A DNA stretch of 64,000 nucleotides from Caballeronia udeis (GCF_001544555.2 NZ_FCOK02000007.1:1-64000); one strand, 5' to 3'; shown: positions 16,536-25,996, numbered from the stretch's first letter. Translations and numbers: made by a program. The notes: generated by a model from the letters alone, not told the origin.

Positions 16536-17867
16536 ATGGAAAAAACACTGACCGGCATCACCCCGCCAATCGCCGATACAACACGCGCGCAGCGATACAT
16601 GCAGCTTATGCTGCTGGTGATTGCCGCGGGCGCGATCTATCCGCTGCTGTATTTGCGTCAGGTCTACCAGACGCCAATGCTTGAGTTCTTTCACATCGAC
16701 AATAGCCAGCTTGGTTATTTGTATTCGATACTCGGCACCGTTTTCCTGATCAGCTATCTGCCGAGCGGCTGGCTTGCCGACCGTATCGCGCCGCGTTTCC
16801 TGATCTGCTTTTCTCTGATTGCAACCGGCGGACTTGGGCTCGTCTATTCGACCGCACCGAGCTTCCCCGTTTTGCTCGCCGTGTTCTGCTGCTGGGGTCT
16901 GACGACGGGCCTGACCTTCTGGGCCTCCATCCTGAAGCGCGTGAAGACCATTGCCGCACACGACGAACAAGGCCGGTTCTTCGGCCTGCTCGACGGCGGA
17001 CGCGGTTTGATCGAGGCGTTGCTTGCAACTGTCGCGCTGGTTATCTTCGCGACCGCCACGGAAAAGCACGGCCTGCCGACAAACATCGGCTTCAAATACG
17101 TCGTCTACTTGTATTCGGCCGTCTGTATTGCGTTGGGATTGTTGATGGCGCTGGTAAAAGAACCGCCCGCCACGCAGCAGGAGCAAGAACAGGCAGTGGA
17201 GAATCGCAAGGGGCACCACACGCTGTGGGGCGATCTCCTCACGCTGATGCGTATTCCGCAACTGTGGCTGATGGCAGCCATCGTGTTCTGCGGTTATCAG
17301 ATCTTCTGGGCCACTTACAGCTTCTCGGCTTACCTGCAAGTCGGCGACCTGAAGATGAGCGTGGTCATGGCCGGTACGCTCACCACCCTCAAGCTCTGGA
17401 TGCGCCCGATTGGCGGCATTGGCGGCGGTTATCTTGGCGATCGTTTCTCCACGCTCGGCGTGTTGACCAGCGCACTGTTTCTCGCGGCGCTCGGATTGGT
17501 TGCATTGGTTGTGCTGCCCACGCTTGGCCATATCGATCCGCGTGCCGGCGTTGCGATGATCGCGGTGGTGGTGCTGGTGATCGGTATCCTGACGTACGCC
17601 ATTCGCGGACTCTACTGGTCGCTGCTCGACGAATGCGGCATTCCGTTGCGTATCACGGGCCTCGCCATTGGCCTCGTTTCGCTGGTCGGTTATTCGCCCG
17701 ACGTGTTCCTGCCGCTCGTGAACGGCTGGACTACTGAGCATTTCCCGGGCCTCCTCGGCTACCAGTTCTACTTCTCTTACATCGCTGCGATCAGCGTGAT
17801 TGGCGGCATCGCCGCACTCGCACTCAAGCGCATGCGCACGACTGTTGCAAAGGACGCCCTCCAATGA
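16536..17867 (+). CDS. MFS transporter of a sugar-acid catabolic operon
   Basis: 443 aa with 12 predicted membrane segments; N-terminus MEKTLTGITPPIADTTRAQR precedes the first helix. 'SYLPSGWLADRIAPRFLICFS' carries the MFS loop 2-3 motif. AGGAG precedes the ATG by about 8 nt. The stop codon overlaps the start of the following dehydratase gene by 4 nt (ATGA), so the two are translationally coupled and the carrier probably imports the dehydratase substrate. Among characterised carriers the start and helix pattern resemble YihN-type permeases, but this is a weak resemblance. Confidence 0.87.
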   Translation: MEKTLTGITPPIADTTRAQRYMQLMLLVIAAGAIYPLLYLRQVYQTPMLEFFHIDNSQLGYLYSILGTVFLISYLPSGWLADRIAPRFLICFSLIATGGLGLVYSTAPSFPVLLAVFCCWGLTTGLTFWASILKRVKTIAAHDEQGRFFGLLDGGRGLIEALLATVALVIFATATEKHGLPTNIGFKYVVYLYSAVCIALGLLMALVKEPPATQQEQEQAVENRKGHHTLWGDLLTLMRIPQLWLMAAIVFCGYQIFWATYSFSAYLQVGDLKMSVVMAGTLTTLKLWMRPIGGIGGGYLGDRFSTLGVLTSALFLAALGLVALVVLPTLGHIDPRAGVAMIAVVVLVIGILTYAIRGLYWSLLDECGIPLRITGLAIGLVSLVGYSPDVFLPLVNGWTTEHFPGLLGYQFYFSYIAAISVIGGIAALALKRMRTTVAKDALQ

Positions 17868-19081
17868 AAATCGTCTCTCTCGAAACGCATTTCGTCGCTG
17901 TGCCGCCGCCGCACCTGGGCGGCATGTACTGGATCTTCGTGAAGCTGAAAACCGCTTGCGGCATTGAAGGCGTGGGCGAAATTTATTCAGCGACGTTCCA
18001 TCCGAAAGCGATGGCGCACATTATCGACGACGTATTCGGACGTTACCTGCAAGACCACGATCCGCACCACGTGGAGCGTTTTTTCCGCGAAGCGTATTCG
18101 AGCGGCTTCACGCAACGCCCCGACCTCACGATGATGGGCGTGGTCAGCGGGCTTGAGATGGCGTGCTGGGACATCATTGGCAAGGCGGCGGACAAGCCGG
18201 TGTATGAGCTGCTGGGTGGCCTGGTCAACGAACGGCTGCGCTCATATACGTATCTTTACCCGAAGAATGCCGCAGGCGAATACGACTACGACGACGTCGA
18301 TCTCGCCGCTGAATGTGCGGTGCAGAATGCGGATCGCGGTTTCACCGCGGTCAAGTTCGACCCCGCCGGCCCGTACACCGCGTACTCGGGTCACCAGCTT
18401 TCGCTCGACGTACTGGAACGCTGCGAGACCTTCTGCAAGCGCATCCGCGAAGCTGTTGGCAACCGATGCGACCTGCTGTTCGGCACGCACGGGCAGATGG
18501 TGCCCTCGTCCGCCATCCGCCTCGCGCAACGCCTCGAAAAGTACGACCCGCTGTGGTTCGAAGAGCCCGTCCCGCCCGGCCAGGAAGAGGCCATGGCGCA
18601 AGTCTCGCGACATACCAGCATCCCTATCGCGGCGGGTGAACGGCTGACGACCAAGTACGAGTTCTTCAAGCTGTTGCAAGCGGGCGCGGCGTCCATTTTG
18701 CAATTGAACGTAGCGCGCTGCGGTGGCTTGCTCGAAGGCAAGAAGATCGCTGCGCTCGCCGAAGTTTATTACGCGCAGATCGCCCCCCATTTGTACAACG
18801 GGCCCATTGGGGCCGCTGCGAGCATCCAGCTTGCCGCCTGTACTCCCAACTTCCTGATCCAGGAAAGCATCGGCACGTGGGACGGTTTTCACGCGGAGAT
18901 TCTCAAGACGCCGATTCAATGGGAAGACGGTTACATCGTGCCGTCCAAGGCGCCGGGATTGGGCGTGGAATTGAACATGGACGTGGTACGTGCCCATTCT
19001 CCTTACACCGGCGAACGTCTGCACCTGCAGATGGCGTCCAGGCCTGCCGATGTCCGGGATTCCTCTCCGGCCAAAGGCTGA
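17864..19081 (+). CDS. Enolase-superfamily sugar-acid dehydratase (mandelate racemase / muconate lactonizing enzyme type)
   Basis: 405 aa. N-terminal capping domain MKIVSLETHFVAVPPPHLGG and 'GVVSGLEMACWDIIGKAADKPVYELLGG', the classic MR/MLE signature. The barrel shows 'GFTAVKFDPAGPY', 'LLFGTHGQMVPSSA', 'DPLWFEEPVPP' (metal ligand Glu), 'PIAAGERL' (metal ligand Glu) and 'IAPHLYNGPIG' with the C-terminal catalytic-type His. These motifs resemble D-gluconate/D-galactonate-type dehydratases more than muconate cycloisomerases. Start overlaps the MFS gene by 4 nt. The exact sugar acid is not determined. C-terminal tail after GERLHLQM is probably disordered. Confidence 0.88.
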   Translation: MKIVSLETHFVAVPPPHLGGMYWIFVKLKTACGIEGVGEIYSATFHPKAMAHIIDDVFGRYLQDHDPHHVERFFREAYSSGFTQRPDLTMMGVVSGLEMACWDIIGKAADKPVYELLGGLVNERLRSYTYLYPKNAAGEYDYDDVDLAAECAVQNADRGFTAVKFDPAGPYTAYSGHQLSLDVLERCETFCKRIREAVGNRCDLLFGTHGQMVPSSAIRLAQRLEKYDPLWFEEPVPPGQEEAMAQVSRHTSIPIAAGERLTTKYEFFKLLQAGAASILQLNVARCGGLLEGKKIAALAEVYYAQIAPHLYNGPIGAAASIQLAACTPNFLIQESIGTWDGFHAEILKTPIQWEDGYIVPSKAPGLGVELNMDVVRAHSPYTGERLHLQMASRPADVRDSSPAKG

Positions 19082-19110
19082 GGCCGAGTACATAACATGA
19101 CTTACAAGCC

Positions 19111-20775
19111 ATGACTTACGACTACATCATCGTCGGCGCAGGATCGGCCGGCTGCATTCTCGCCGAGCGGCTGTCAGCTTCCGGACAATACTCTGTGCTG
19201 GTGCTCGAAGCGGGCGGCAAGGCCGACTCGTTCTGGTTCAGGATTCCAGTCGGGTTTGCCAAGACCTACTACGATCCGGGCTGCAACTGGATGTATTACA
19301 CCGAGCCGGAAGCGGAGTTGGCGGACCGGAAGATCTACGCGCCGCGCGGCAAAGTACAGGGCGGGTCCAGCTCCATCAACGCGATGATCTACGTGCGCGG
19401 CGCGCCGCGCGATTTCGACGACTGGGCCGTCGCGGGCAACGCGGGCTGGTCGTATAAGGACGTGCTGCCGTTTTTCCGCAAGCTGGAAACCCACGCTGCC
19501 GGCGACACCACGGTGCATGGTGCGAGCGGCCCGATCCACGTGACGTCGATGAAACGCGGCATCCACGCCATCACACGTCACTTCCTCGATGCCTGCAATG
19601 AAATGGGCATTCCGCGCAACGACGACTTCAACGGCTCGAAGATCGAAGGCGCCGGCGTCTACGATGTGAACACGCACAAGGGTCAACGGGCGTCGAGCAA
19701 CGTGGCGTATCTGGAACCGGCGTTGAAACGCTCGAACGTACATATCGAACATCACGCGCTGACTTCGCGTGTGCTGTTCGACGGACTGCGCGCGACAGGG
19801 GTCGAGGTATCGCAGAACGGTGTCAAGCGAACGTTCCATGCCAGACGTGAAGTGCTTTTATGCGCGGGTGCGGTCGACACGCCAAAGCTGCTGCAACTCT
19901 CGGGCATCGGCCCGAAGGACCTGCTCGCACGTCACGGGATTCCCCTCGTGCATGCGCTTCCTGCTGTCGGCCAGAACCTGCAGGATCATCTCTGCGCGAG
20001 CTACTACTATCGCGCGAACATGCCTACGCTGAACGGCGATTTCGGTTCGCTTCTCGGCAAGCTGAAACTGGGTCTGCAGTACCTGCTGACACGCAAGGGT
20101 CCGCTTGCCATGAGCGTGAACCAGGCCGGTGGATTCTTCAGCATGGACCCGGCCAGCCCGCTTGCGAACCTGCAGCTCTATTTCAATCCGTTGTCGTACC
20201 GGATTCCGAAATCGAACCGCTCGCAACTCACGCCCGAACCGTATCCCGGCTTCCTGCTCGCGTTCAATCCGTGCCGCCCGACGAGTCGCGGATCGATCGA
20301 GATCGCATCGCCGGATGCGAAGGACGCCGCGTTGATTCACGCCAACTACCTGACGACGCAAAAGGACATTGACGAAGTGATCCAGGGCAGCCGGCTGATC
20401 CGCTCGATCATGCAGGCCCCGGCGTTGCGCGCGGTCACGGTGGAAGAAACGCTGCCGGGCGCGTCAGTCGTGCCCGATGGCGACGACGCGGCCATGCTGC
20501 AGTATTTCCGCGAGAACAGCGGCTCGATCTACCACCTGTGCGGTTCGTGCGCGATGGGTCCGGACCCGCAGACTGCGGTAGTGGATGAGCGTCTGCGCGT
20601 GCATGGCATCGAAGCCTTGCGTATTGTCGATGCGTCCATTTTCCCGAACGTCACGTCCGGCAACATCAATGCCCCCGTGATGATGGTGGCGGAAAAAGGC
20701 GCGCAAATGATTCTCGCCGATGCCGCTGAACCCACCTTCGTTCAACGCGAAGCGCTTGCCGCCGCTTCGGCCTGA
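19111..20775 (+). CDS. GMC-family FAD oxidoreductase (choline-dehydrogenase-like)
   Basis: 554 aa. FAD-binding start YDYIIVGAGSAGCILAERLS, GMC signature regions 'GGSSSINAMIYVRGAPRDFDDWA' and 'LLCAGAVDTPKLLQLSGIGP', C-terminal active-site His region YHLCGSCAMGP and 'LRIVDASIFPNVTSGNINAPVMMVAEKGA'. Length fits choline/alcohol dehydrogenases of the GMC family; no signal peptide. It begins 30 nt after the dehydratase gene, in the same direction, so it probably oxidises an alcohol group of the same pathway. Its last 34 bp overlap the end of the convergent LysR regulator gene. Confidence 0.9.
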   Translation: MTYDYIIVGAGSAGCILAERLSASGQYSVLVLEAGGKADSFWFRIPVGFAKTYYDPGCNWMYYTEPEAELADRKIYAPRGKVQGGSSSINAMIYVRGAPRDFDDWAVAGNAGWSYKDVLPFFRKLETHAAGDTTVHGASGPIHVTSMKRGIHAITRHFLDACNEMGIPRNDDFNGSKIEGAGVYDVNTHKGQRASSNVAYLEPALKRSNVHIEHHALTSRVLFDGLRATGVEVSQNGVKRTFHARREVLLCAGAVDTPKLLQLSGIGPKDLLARHGIPLVHALPAVGQNLQDHLCASYYYRANMPTLNGDFGSLLGKLKLGLQYLLTRKGPLAMSVNQAGGFFSMDPASPLANLQLYFNPLSYRIPKSNRSQLTPEPYPGFLLAFNPCRPTSRGSIEIASPDAKDAALIHANYLTTQKDIDEVIQGSRLIRSIMQAPALRAVTVEETLPGASVVPDGDDAAMLQYFRENSGSIYHLCGSCAMGPDPQTAVVDERLRVHGIEALRIVDASIFPNVTSGNINAPVMMVAEKGAQMILADAAEPTFVQREALAAASA

Positions 20776-21638
20776 AGCCACTGCTGGAATAGCCGCTGCG
20801 TCCCGCTTGCGCGCTGCTCGGGACGCAGCACGAACCAGTACGATTGCCGCCCTTCCACCTCCACGTCCAGCACTTGCCGCAATTGCCCCGACGCCAGTTC
20901 GGCCGCGATCATGTGGCGATCGGCAATGGTGATGCCCATGCCGTCAATGGCAGCTCGTATCGATAAATCGAGCAGGTCGAATTCGTGGCCGTTGTCCGTG
21001 TCCACGCCTTCTATACGCGCGGCGTCCAGCCAGTGCTGCCACGTCAGGTACCGCTGATCCTCGCCCGATAGAACATGCAGCAAGGTGAAGCGGTTCAGCT
21101 CCACCGGCACGTCCACTCCCTCACGATCGAGCAATGCAGGCGACGCCACTGCAATGTGGCGTTCGTGCATCAGCAGGGTACTTTCGAGGTTGTTCCATTC
21201 GCCATCGCCGAAACGCACCGCGCAATCGAGCCGGTTCGAATCCGCGATGCCGTCGTTCGCGCGCGTAGTGATGCTCAGGTCCAGTTGCGGAAACGCTTCG
21301 CGCAAGCGCCCGAGGCGCGGCACCAGCCAGCGTGCGGCAAAGGTCGGCGGGACGTTGATGCGCAGGCGGTTGACGTCGTTTTTCTGGCTGATCGCGCGGA
21401 CTGTCAGTTCGATCTTGTCGAAGGATTGCTGCAGCGCACGCAGCAGCACGCGGCCGCTGGGCGTGAGGACGAGATGCTGGTGACGGCGCGAAAACAGCGC
21501 CTCGCCGAGCTGCTCCTCCAGTTGCCGGACCTGCCGGCTGACCGCGCTCTGCGTGACGTTCAGCAGCTCGGCTGCACGGGTGAAGCTGCCGGTGGTACCA
21601 GCCGCCTCGAAGGCTTTGAGCGCATTCAGCGCGGGCAT
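20742..21638 (-). CDS. LysR-family transcriptional regulator (GcvA-like)
   Basis: 298 aa. N-terminal winged HTH: MPALNALKAFEAAGTTGSFT, 'RAAELLNVTQSAVSRQVRQLEEQLGEALFSR', then a periplasmic-binding-type effector domain with the GcvA-like 'LRINVPPTFAARWLVPRLGRLREAFPQLDL' and 'LDCAVRFGDGEW'. The chosen start is the first ATG of the domain; a GTG five codons upstream is possible. It is convergent with the catabolic genes and its 3' end overlaps the GMC oxidoreductase gene by 34 bp. It probably regulates that cluster, though GcvA-type regulators are usually divergent from their target. Confidence 0.88.
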   Translation of the reverse strand: MPALNALKAFEAAGTTGSFTRAAELLNVTQSAVSRQVRQLEEQLGEALFSRRHQHLVLTPSGRVLLRALQQSFDKIELTVRAISQKNDVNRLRINVPPTFAARWLVPRLGRLREAFPQLDLSITTRANDGIADSNRLDCAVRFGDGEWNNLESTLLMHERHIAVASPALLDREGVDVPVELNRFTLLHVLSGEDQRYLTWQHWLDAARIEGVDTDNGHEFDLLDLSIRAAIDGMGITIADRHMIAAELASGQLRQVLDVEVEGRQSYWFVLRPEQRASGTQRLFQQWLQAEAAASASR

Positions 21639-21987
21639 TTTACGTTTCACGATGATCTGGACGGTTCGTTTGGCTCGCGACGTGCCGGCGTGCAGCGAGC
21701 GGGTGCGCGCGATTCTACTTAGCCGGCAGCCCGGACTGTGATCAATGATGGTTCCGTCACCGGGTTGGCGCCCTGCAGGCGCATCATTGTGCCCGAGCCA
21801 GGGCATGACGCGGCAAGCTGGTACGCGCGAGTTGACGGGTAAAGCCTGGTGCGTAGCGCGCAGCGAAACCCGGTCATCAACGTCGATCGTATGCGAGTCC
21901 CCCGCTGATGCCTTAAAACCGCGCTGGCAGGCTGGGTGGCATGCCCCTTGCTCCTGAACGCGTACGCTGCATCCACCTCAGGCTCTC
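21639..21987. other. Intergenic region between divergent LysR and antiporter genes
   Basis: About 350 bp with no convincing gene. It should contain the promoters of the LysR gene and the antiporter gene. I see no clear operator dyad or RNA structure. Confidence 0.4.
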
Positions 21988-23286
21988 ATGACCGAAACGA
22001 TATGGTTTCTCGTCGTTGGCGGTGTGCTCATTTTCATGGGGCTTGCCAGCTCGACGTTCAAGCAACTGCCGATCAGCAGCGCCATGGTGTATCTGGCCAT
22101 CGGTTTCGGCATAGGCCCGTTCGGCATCGGCCTGCTGAAGCTCGATCTGCTGGGCGACGCCGCCTTGCTGCGCCGGATTACCGAGGTCGCCATGCTCGTG
22201 TCGCTGTTCGCGATCGGACTGCGCCTGCGCGTGCCGCCCACCGACCGCATCTGGCTCCTGCCCGTGCGCCTTGGCCTGGTCGCGATGGTGGCGACAGTCG
22301 CCATCATGACGCTGGCGGGAGTCTATCTGCTGCACATGAGCTGGGGACCCGCGCTGCTGATTGCCGCCATGCTCGCCCCCACCGATCCCGTACTCGCCCA
22401 CGACGTGCAAGTCCAGGTTCCAGGGGACGTCGACCTGCTGCGCTTCTCGCTCACAGGCGAAGGCGGACTGAACGACGGTATCGCCCTGCCGTTCGCGTTG
22501 CTGGGCATCGCGGTATGCAACTACGAGGCATCGCCGCGGCAGGCGCTGAGCTGGCATTTCGCCAGCGATGCCCTCTGGGGTGTCGCCGGTGCATTGGCCG
22601 TGGGCTGGCTGCTGGGAGACCTTGCCGTGCGGTTGATTGCGTGGCTGCGCAGTCGCCATGGCCTGGCTCTCGGGCCCGAAGGTTTTTATGCGCTGGGCTT
22701 GATCGCGCTCGCGTACGGGGTGGCCGAATTGATCCATACGTATGCGTTCCTCTCCGTGTTCGCAGCGGGTCTGGCAATGCGGCGCGTCGAACAGAAAGCG
22801 AGCGGTGACAAGTCGGCGCATGAAGCGGTGGGCCTCATCGATACGGAAGACGTCGGCGCAACCGCCTCCGATCCCGATCGCGCCCATGCGTTTGTCGCGG
22901 AACGGGTACTCGGTTTCACGATCGAGCTCGAGCGAATCGCGGAAGTTGCGGTCATGCTGATGGTGGGCAGCGCGCTTGCCAACGTTTGGGACCAGCTGTT
23001 TACATGGCAAGGCGCCGCCGTGGTCGGGCTGTTGTTCTTCGTGGCGCGGCCGGTGTCGGTGCAGGCTTCGTTGCTGGGGTCATCGGCGACGCGTTCGCAA
23101 CGGCTGCTCACCAGTTGGTTCGGGATTCGCGGCGTCGGGTCGTTTTATTACCTGATGTACGCGCTTGAGCACGCGCCTCGCAGCGCCGCGGAACCGCTTG
23201 CACCGCTGGTGCTGGGGGTAATCGCGGCGTCGGTAATCCTGCATGGCATTACGTCGACGCCGCTGATGAATCGATATAGCGAGTAG
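21988..23286 (+). CDS. CPA1-type sodium (potassium)/proton antiporter
   Basis: 432 aa inner-membrane carrier with 11-12 hydrophobic segments. CPA1/NhaP motifs are intact: 'MVYLAIGFGIGPFGIG', 'MLAPTDPVLAHDVQV' (TDPV unwound helix), and 'LTGEGGLNDGIALPFAL' (the E..LND acidic pair essential for ion exchange). A cytoplasmic insertion of charged residues near 275-300 separates the halves. It lacks the long C-terminal domain of some NhaP proteins. It stands alone, divergent from the LysR gene, and probably serves cation or pH homeostasis. Confidence 0.87.
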   Translation: MTETIWFLVVGGVLIFMGLASSTFKQLPISSAMVYLAIGFGIGPFGIGLLKLDLLGDAALLRRITEVAMLVSLFAIGLRLRVPPTDRIWLLPVRLGLVAMVATVAIMTLAGVYLLHMSWGPALLIAAMLAPTDPVLAHDVQVQVPGDVDLLRFSLTGEGGLNDGIALPFALLGIAVCNYEASPRQALSWHFASDALWGVAGALAVGWLLGDLAVRLIAWLRSRHGLALGPEGFYALGLIALAYGVAELIHTYAFLSVFAAGLAMRRVEQKASGDKSAHEAVGLIDTEDVGATASDPDRAHAFVAERVLGFTIELERIAEVAVMLMVGSALANVWDQLFTWQGAAVVGLLFFVARPVSVQASLLGSSATRSQRLLTSWFGIRGVGSFYYLMYALEHAPRSAAEPLAPLVLGVIAASVILHGITSTPLMNRYSE

Positions 23287-23330
23287 TTTGTCAGTGTGCC
23301 GCTCCCGGGCAAACAACTACCCGCGCAGGG

Positions 23331-24440
23331 TCAGGCAGCCTGGAGTTGCCGGACAACGCCCAGCGTGCTCGCTCCTTCGTACAACTGTCCAAACCGGTTC
23401 GCGAGGAACGCTTCCAGCGGCACCTGTTCCTGACGGATAAAACCACTCTGTGGCAACACGCCTTCACGGAACAGATCCAGTTCCGCGCAGATCGCACCCG
23501 CGGTCGTGATCTGGATCGCGCTCATTTCCACGCCGCATACGTTCTTGGCGAAAATCTTGCGCGGGAAAACATCCTGCACAAGGCGCCCGTCGCGCATACC
23601 CGTTGCCGTGACGAATACCAGCACCACGTCCTGCGCCGTCGCCGGCACAGCGCGCCGCAACATCGCCTTCAATCCGTCCCGATCACTCGACATGCGCAAG
23701 TCGTCGAGCAGGAACTTCATCAGCTCGCGATGCCCCGGATAACGCACCGACTTGTAATCCAGCGTCTCCACCTTGCCGGCCAGCGTCTCGCACAACGTGC
23801 CGAGCCCACCGGACGTATTGAACGCCTCGTACTCCGTACCATCGAGCGAAAAATGCTCCAGCCCTTCCAGCGGCTGCACCCATTGCGTACTGCCGTCGCG
23901 GATCGCCTCGCACGGCTGGCAATACTCGTTGATCAACCCATCGATGCTCCAGGTCAGGTTGTATTTCAACGCGTTGGTCGGGAATTCAGGCAACGCGCCA
24001 ACCCGCATCTTGACCTCGCGCACCTCGGCGAAGCGCTTGGCCAGGTCATGCGCCACGATGCCGATGAACCCCGGCGCCAGGCCGCATTGCGGCATGAACG
24101 CATGGCTCGAGTCGTCGGCAATCGCGCGGATCGCATGCGTCGCCCGCACGTCTTCAGTCAAGTCGAAGTAATGCACGCCGGCCGCTTTCGCCGCCGTCGC
24201 CACGGTCACGGCGAGGTAATACGGCATTGCATTGAGGAGCGCGTCGAAACCCTGGAGCGCGAAACGCAGCGCATTGGCATCGGCGGAATCGACATGGCGG
24301 GTGGAAATACCCTGCACTTCAAGCAACTCGAGCGCATGGGCGTCGCGGTCAAAAACGACCACGTCATAATCGCCGGTTTCACGCAGCAAATGAGCAATGC
24401 TCTGGCCAATCAGGCCGGCGCCGATGAGGGCTATTTTCAT
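23331..24440 (-). CDS. Saccharopine-dehydrogenase-family protein, L-lysine 6-dehydrogenase-like
   Basis: 369 aa. N-terminal Rossmann motif MKIALIGAGLIGQSIAHLL and acidic strand 'YDVVVFDRDAHALELL', then 'DALLNAMPYYLAVTVATAAKAAGVHYFDLTED', the signature of the saccharopine dehydrogenase group. Length (~370) and motif spacing fit NAD-dependent L-lysine 6-dehydrogenases, which deaminate lysine to the semialdehyde, rather than longer saccharopine reductases. It is followed upstream on the same strand by an Lrp/AsnC regulator (175 nt gap), which suits an amino-acid-induced catabolic gene. No semialdehyde dehydrogenase is next to it. Confidence 0.8.
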   Translation of the reverse strand: MKIALIGAGLIGQSIAHLLRETGDYDVVVFDRDAHALELLEVQGISTRHVDSADANALRFALQGFDALLNAMPYYLAVTVATAAKAAGVHYFDLTEDVRATHAIRAIADDSSHAFMPQCGLAPGFIGIVAHDLAKRFAEVREVKMRVGALPEFPTNALKYNLTWSIDGLINEYCQPCEAIRDGSTQWVQPLEGLEHFSLDGTEYEAFNTSGGLGTLCETLAGKVETLDYKSVRYPGHRELMKFLLDDLRMSSDRDGLKAMLRRAVPATAQDVVLVFVTATGMRDGRLVQDVFPRKIFAKNVCGVEMSAIQITTAGAICAELDLFREGVLPQSGFIRQEQVPLEAFLANRFGQLYEGASTLGVVRQLQAA

Positions 24441-24614
24441 GTTTATCTCCTTGATGGGCGGTCAATGGGCAAATCTCCGACCACCAGTTTAGGAGCGCAT
24501 GAATATTGATAAAAGACGCAAAATGATGCGGATCGACCATCAGTTTCGACGTTTTGACGATTATTTACGACAAATTGCATGAAATCGCTCAGCCACGCCT
24601 GACGAAGGGGTTTC

Positions 24615-25076
24615 TTAACCCAAGCCGCCGCGATCCACCTTGCGGGCAAGAATGATCGATGTCGTCGTGCGTTCAACGCCTTCCAGGCCACCGATTTCAT
24701 CGAGCAGATCGTTCAGCCGGTCCGGGGAATCCGCTCGCAGCCACGCAACATAGTCGAACTCGCCGCTCACGGCGCAGAGCAGTTGCATCTCGGGCATCCT
24801 GGCGAAGCGCTTCTGCACGTCGCGGCCATACTTCGGCGCCAGTTTGATGCCCACGTAGGCCTGGATGCTGGCGTCGAGCACGTCTTGTCCCAGCCGCACG
24901 CCATACCCTGCTATCACGCCGGTCTTTTCAAGCCGCGCAAGCCGCGCGATCACCGTCGTGCGCGCAACGCCGAGCTGACGCGCAAGCTCGGACACACTTT
25001 CCCGGGCGTTCTCCTGCAAGGACGCGACGAGGTTCCGGTCGATGTCATCGAGCTGATCGAGGCGCGGCGGTCGCAT
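24615..25076 (-). CDS. Lrp/AsnC-family transcriptional regulator
   Basis: 153 aa. N-terminal HTH (LDQLDDIDRNLVASLQENA, then 'ESVSELARQLGVARTTVIARLARLEKTGVIAGY') and a C-terminal RAM domain (AYVGIKLAPKYGRDVQ ... LLCAVSGEFDYVAWLRADSP). The start codon has an AAGGAT ribosome binding site about 9 nt upstream; the frame is open 63 nt further but non-homologous. It lies directly upstream of the lysine-dehydrogenase-like gene in the same direction and most likely controls it and itself. The effector amino acid is inferred, not shown. Confidence 0.9.
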   Translation of the reverse strand: MRPPRLDQLDDIDRNLVASLQENARESVSELARQLGVARTTVIARLARLEKTGVIAGYGVRLGQDVLDASIQAYVGIKLAPKYGRDVQKRFARMPEMQLLCAVSGEFDYVAWLRADSPDRLNDLLDEIGGLEGVERTTTSIILARKVDRGGLG

Positions 25077-25428
25077 AAAGCGTGATCCTTTTGTTTGGTT
25101 TTGTCTAAATCGGTGAAAGTGCTGCATGCAGTCATGCACGACTTCATGTACGACATCCTGAATCAGGCAAAAGCTTGAAACAGAAAGACATTAAAACACG
25201 GCAACATCAAACTGCGTCCGCCCTTGCTTGTTGGTTAAACTCCTACCCCTGCGAACCCGGCTTGCTCTCTCAACACGTTTTTTTCGCAGACGTATCGGTT
25301 GTAAGCAGTTGTGGCAACCAAAGCAACGGCACGCGCTAACGTGATATTAATAGCGCCGTCGGCCAAACATCACACGTTATCTTTTCGTGTATTGCTTGCC
25401 CCTTCTTAATGGACCCAAGGTGTCACTC
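25077..25428. other. Intergenic region between divergent Lrp and Spy-like genes
   Basis: About 350 bp, noticeably more AT-rich than its flanks, as expected for divergent promoters. No operator dyad or small gene was identified. Confidence 0.4.
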
Positions 25429-25956
25429 ATGAAAAAAACATTCGTTGCACTGGCTGCCTCGCTGGCCCTTTCCACGGCATTCGCCCAATCGTCGGCTCCG
25501 GCAGCACCTGCTGCGCCAGCAGGCGCATCGGCACCGGCCATGGCACACGCCCAGGAACGTGAGGCGCGCGTTGAGCAGCGCATTTCGGAACTGCATGCCA
25601 AGCTCAAGATCACCCCGGCCCAGGACGAGCAATGGAACAAGTTTGCCGACGTCATGCGCGACAACGGCCACACCATGGGTGAGCTGTACCGTCAACGCAT
25701 GGCGCTGAGCGACAACACGAGCGCGCTCGACGACATGAAGCAGTACGAGCAGATCACCCAGGCGCACGCGGACGGCACGAAGCGTCTGGTCGAGGCCTTC
25801 GAACCGCTGTATGCAAGCCTTTCACCCGAGCAGAAGAAACTCGCCGACGCAAGCTTCCACCAGTCAGGCAAGCGGGGCGAGCACAAGGGACGTGAGCCGC
25901 ATCGCAAGGCGCCGGCAACCGCAGCGGCTGATGGCGCTTCGACCACAAAGCCTTGA
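25429..25956 (+). CDS. Periplasmic LTXXQ/Spy-type protein
   Basis: 175 aa. Signal peptide MKKTFVALAASLALSTAFAQ, then an Ala/Pro-rich linker and two helix pairs. 'ISELHAKLKITPAQDEQWNKFADVMRDN' contains the 'L.ITP.Q...W..F' element of the LTXXQ/Spy-CpxP family, echoed by 'LYASLSPEQKKLADASF'. The tail is basic, His- and Arg-rich (GKRGEHKGREPHRK), which might bind metal. Spy/CpxP proteins are periplasmic chaperones or envelope stress sensors. Monocistronic; followed by two hairpins. Confidence 0.8.
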   Translation: MKKTFVALAASLALSTAFAQSSAPAAPAAPAGASAPAMAHAQEREARVEQRISELHAKLKITPAQDEQWNKFADVMRDNGHTMGELYRQRMALSDNTSALDDMKQYEQITQAHADGTKRLVEAFEPLYASLSPEQKKLADASFHQSGKRGEHKGREPHRKAPATAAADGASTTKP

Positions 25957-25996
25957 GCCTTGCGGTAACGGCTTGATCTGAAGACTGGACTGCACG

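Noticed and set aside
16473..17864. 463-codon open frame on the minus strand opposite the MFS gene
   Set aside because: Low-complexity Glu/Arg/His product, antisense to a clear membrane carrier.
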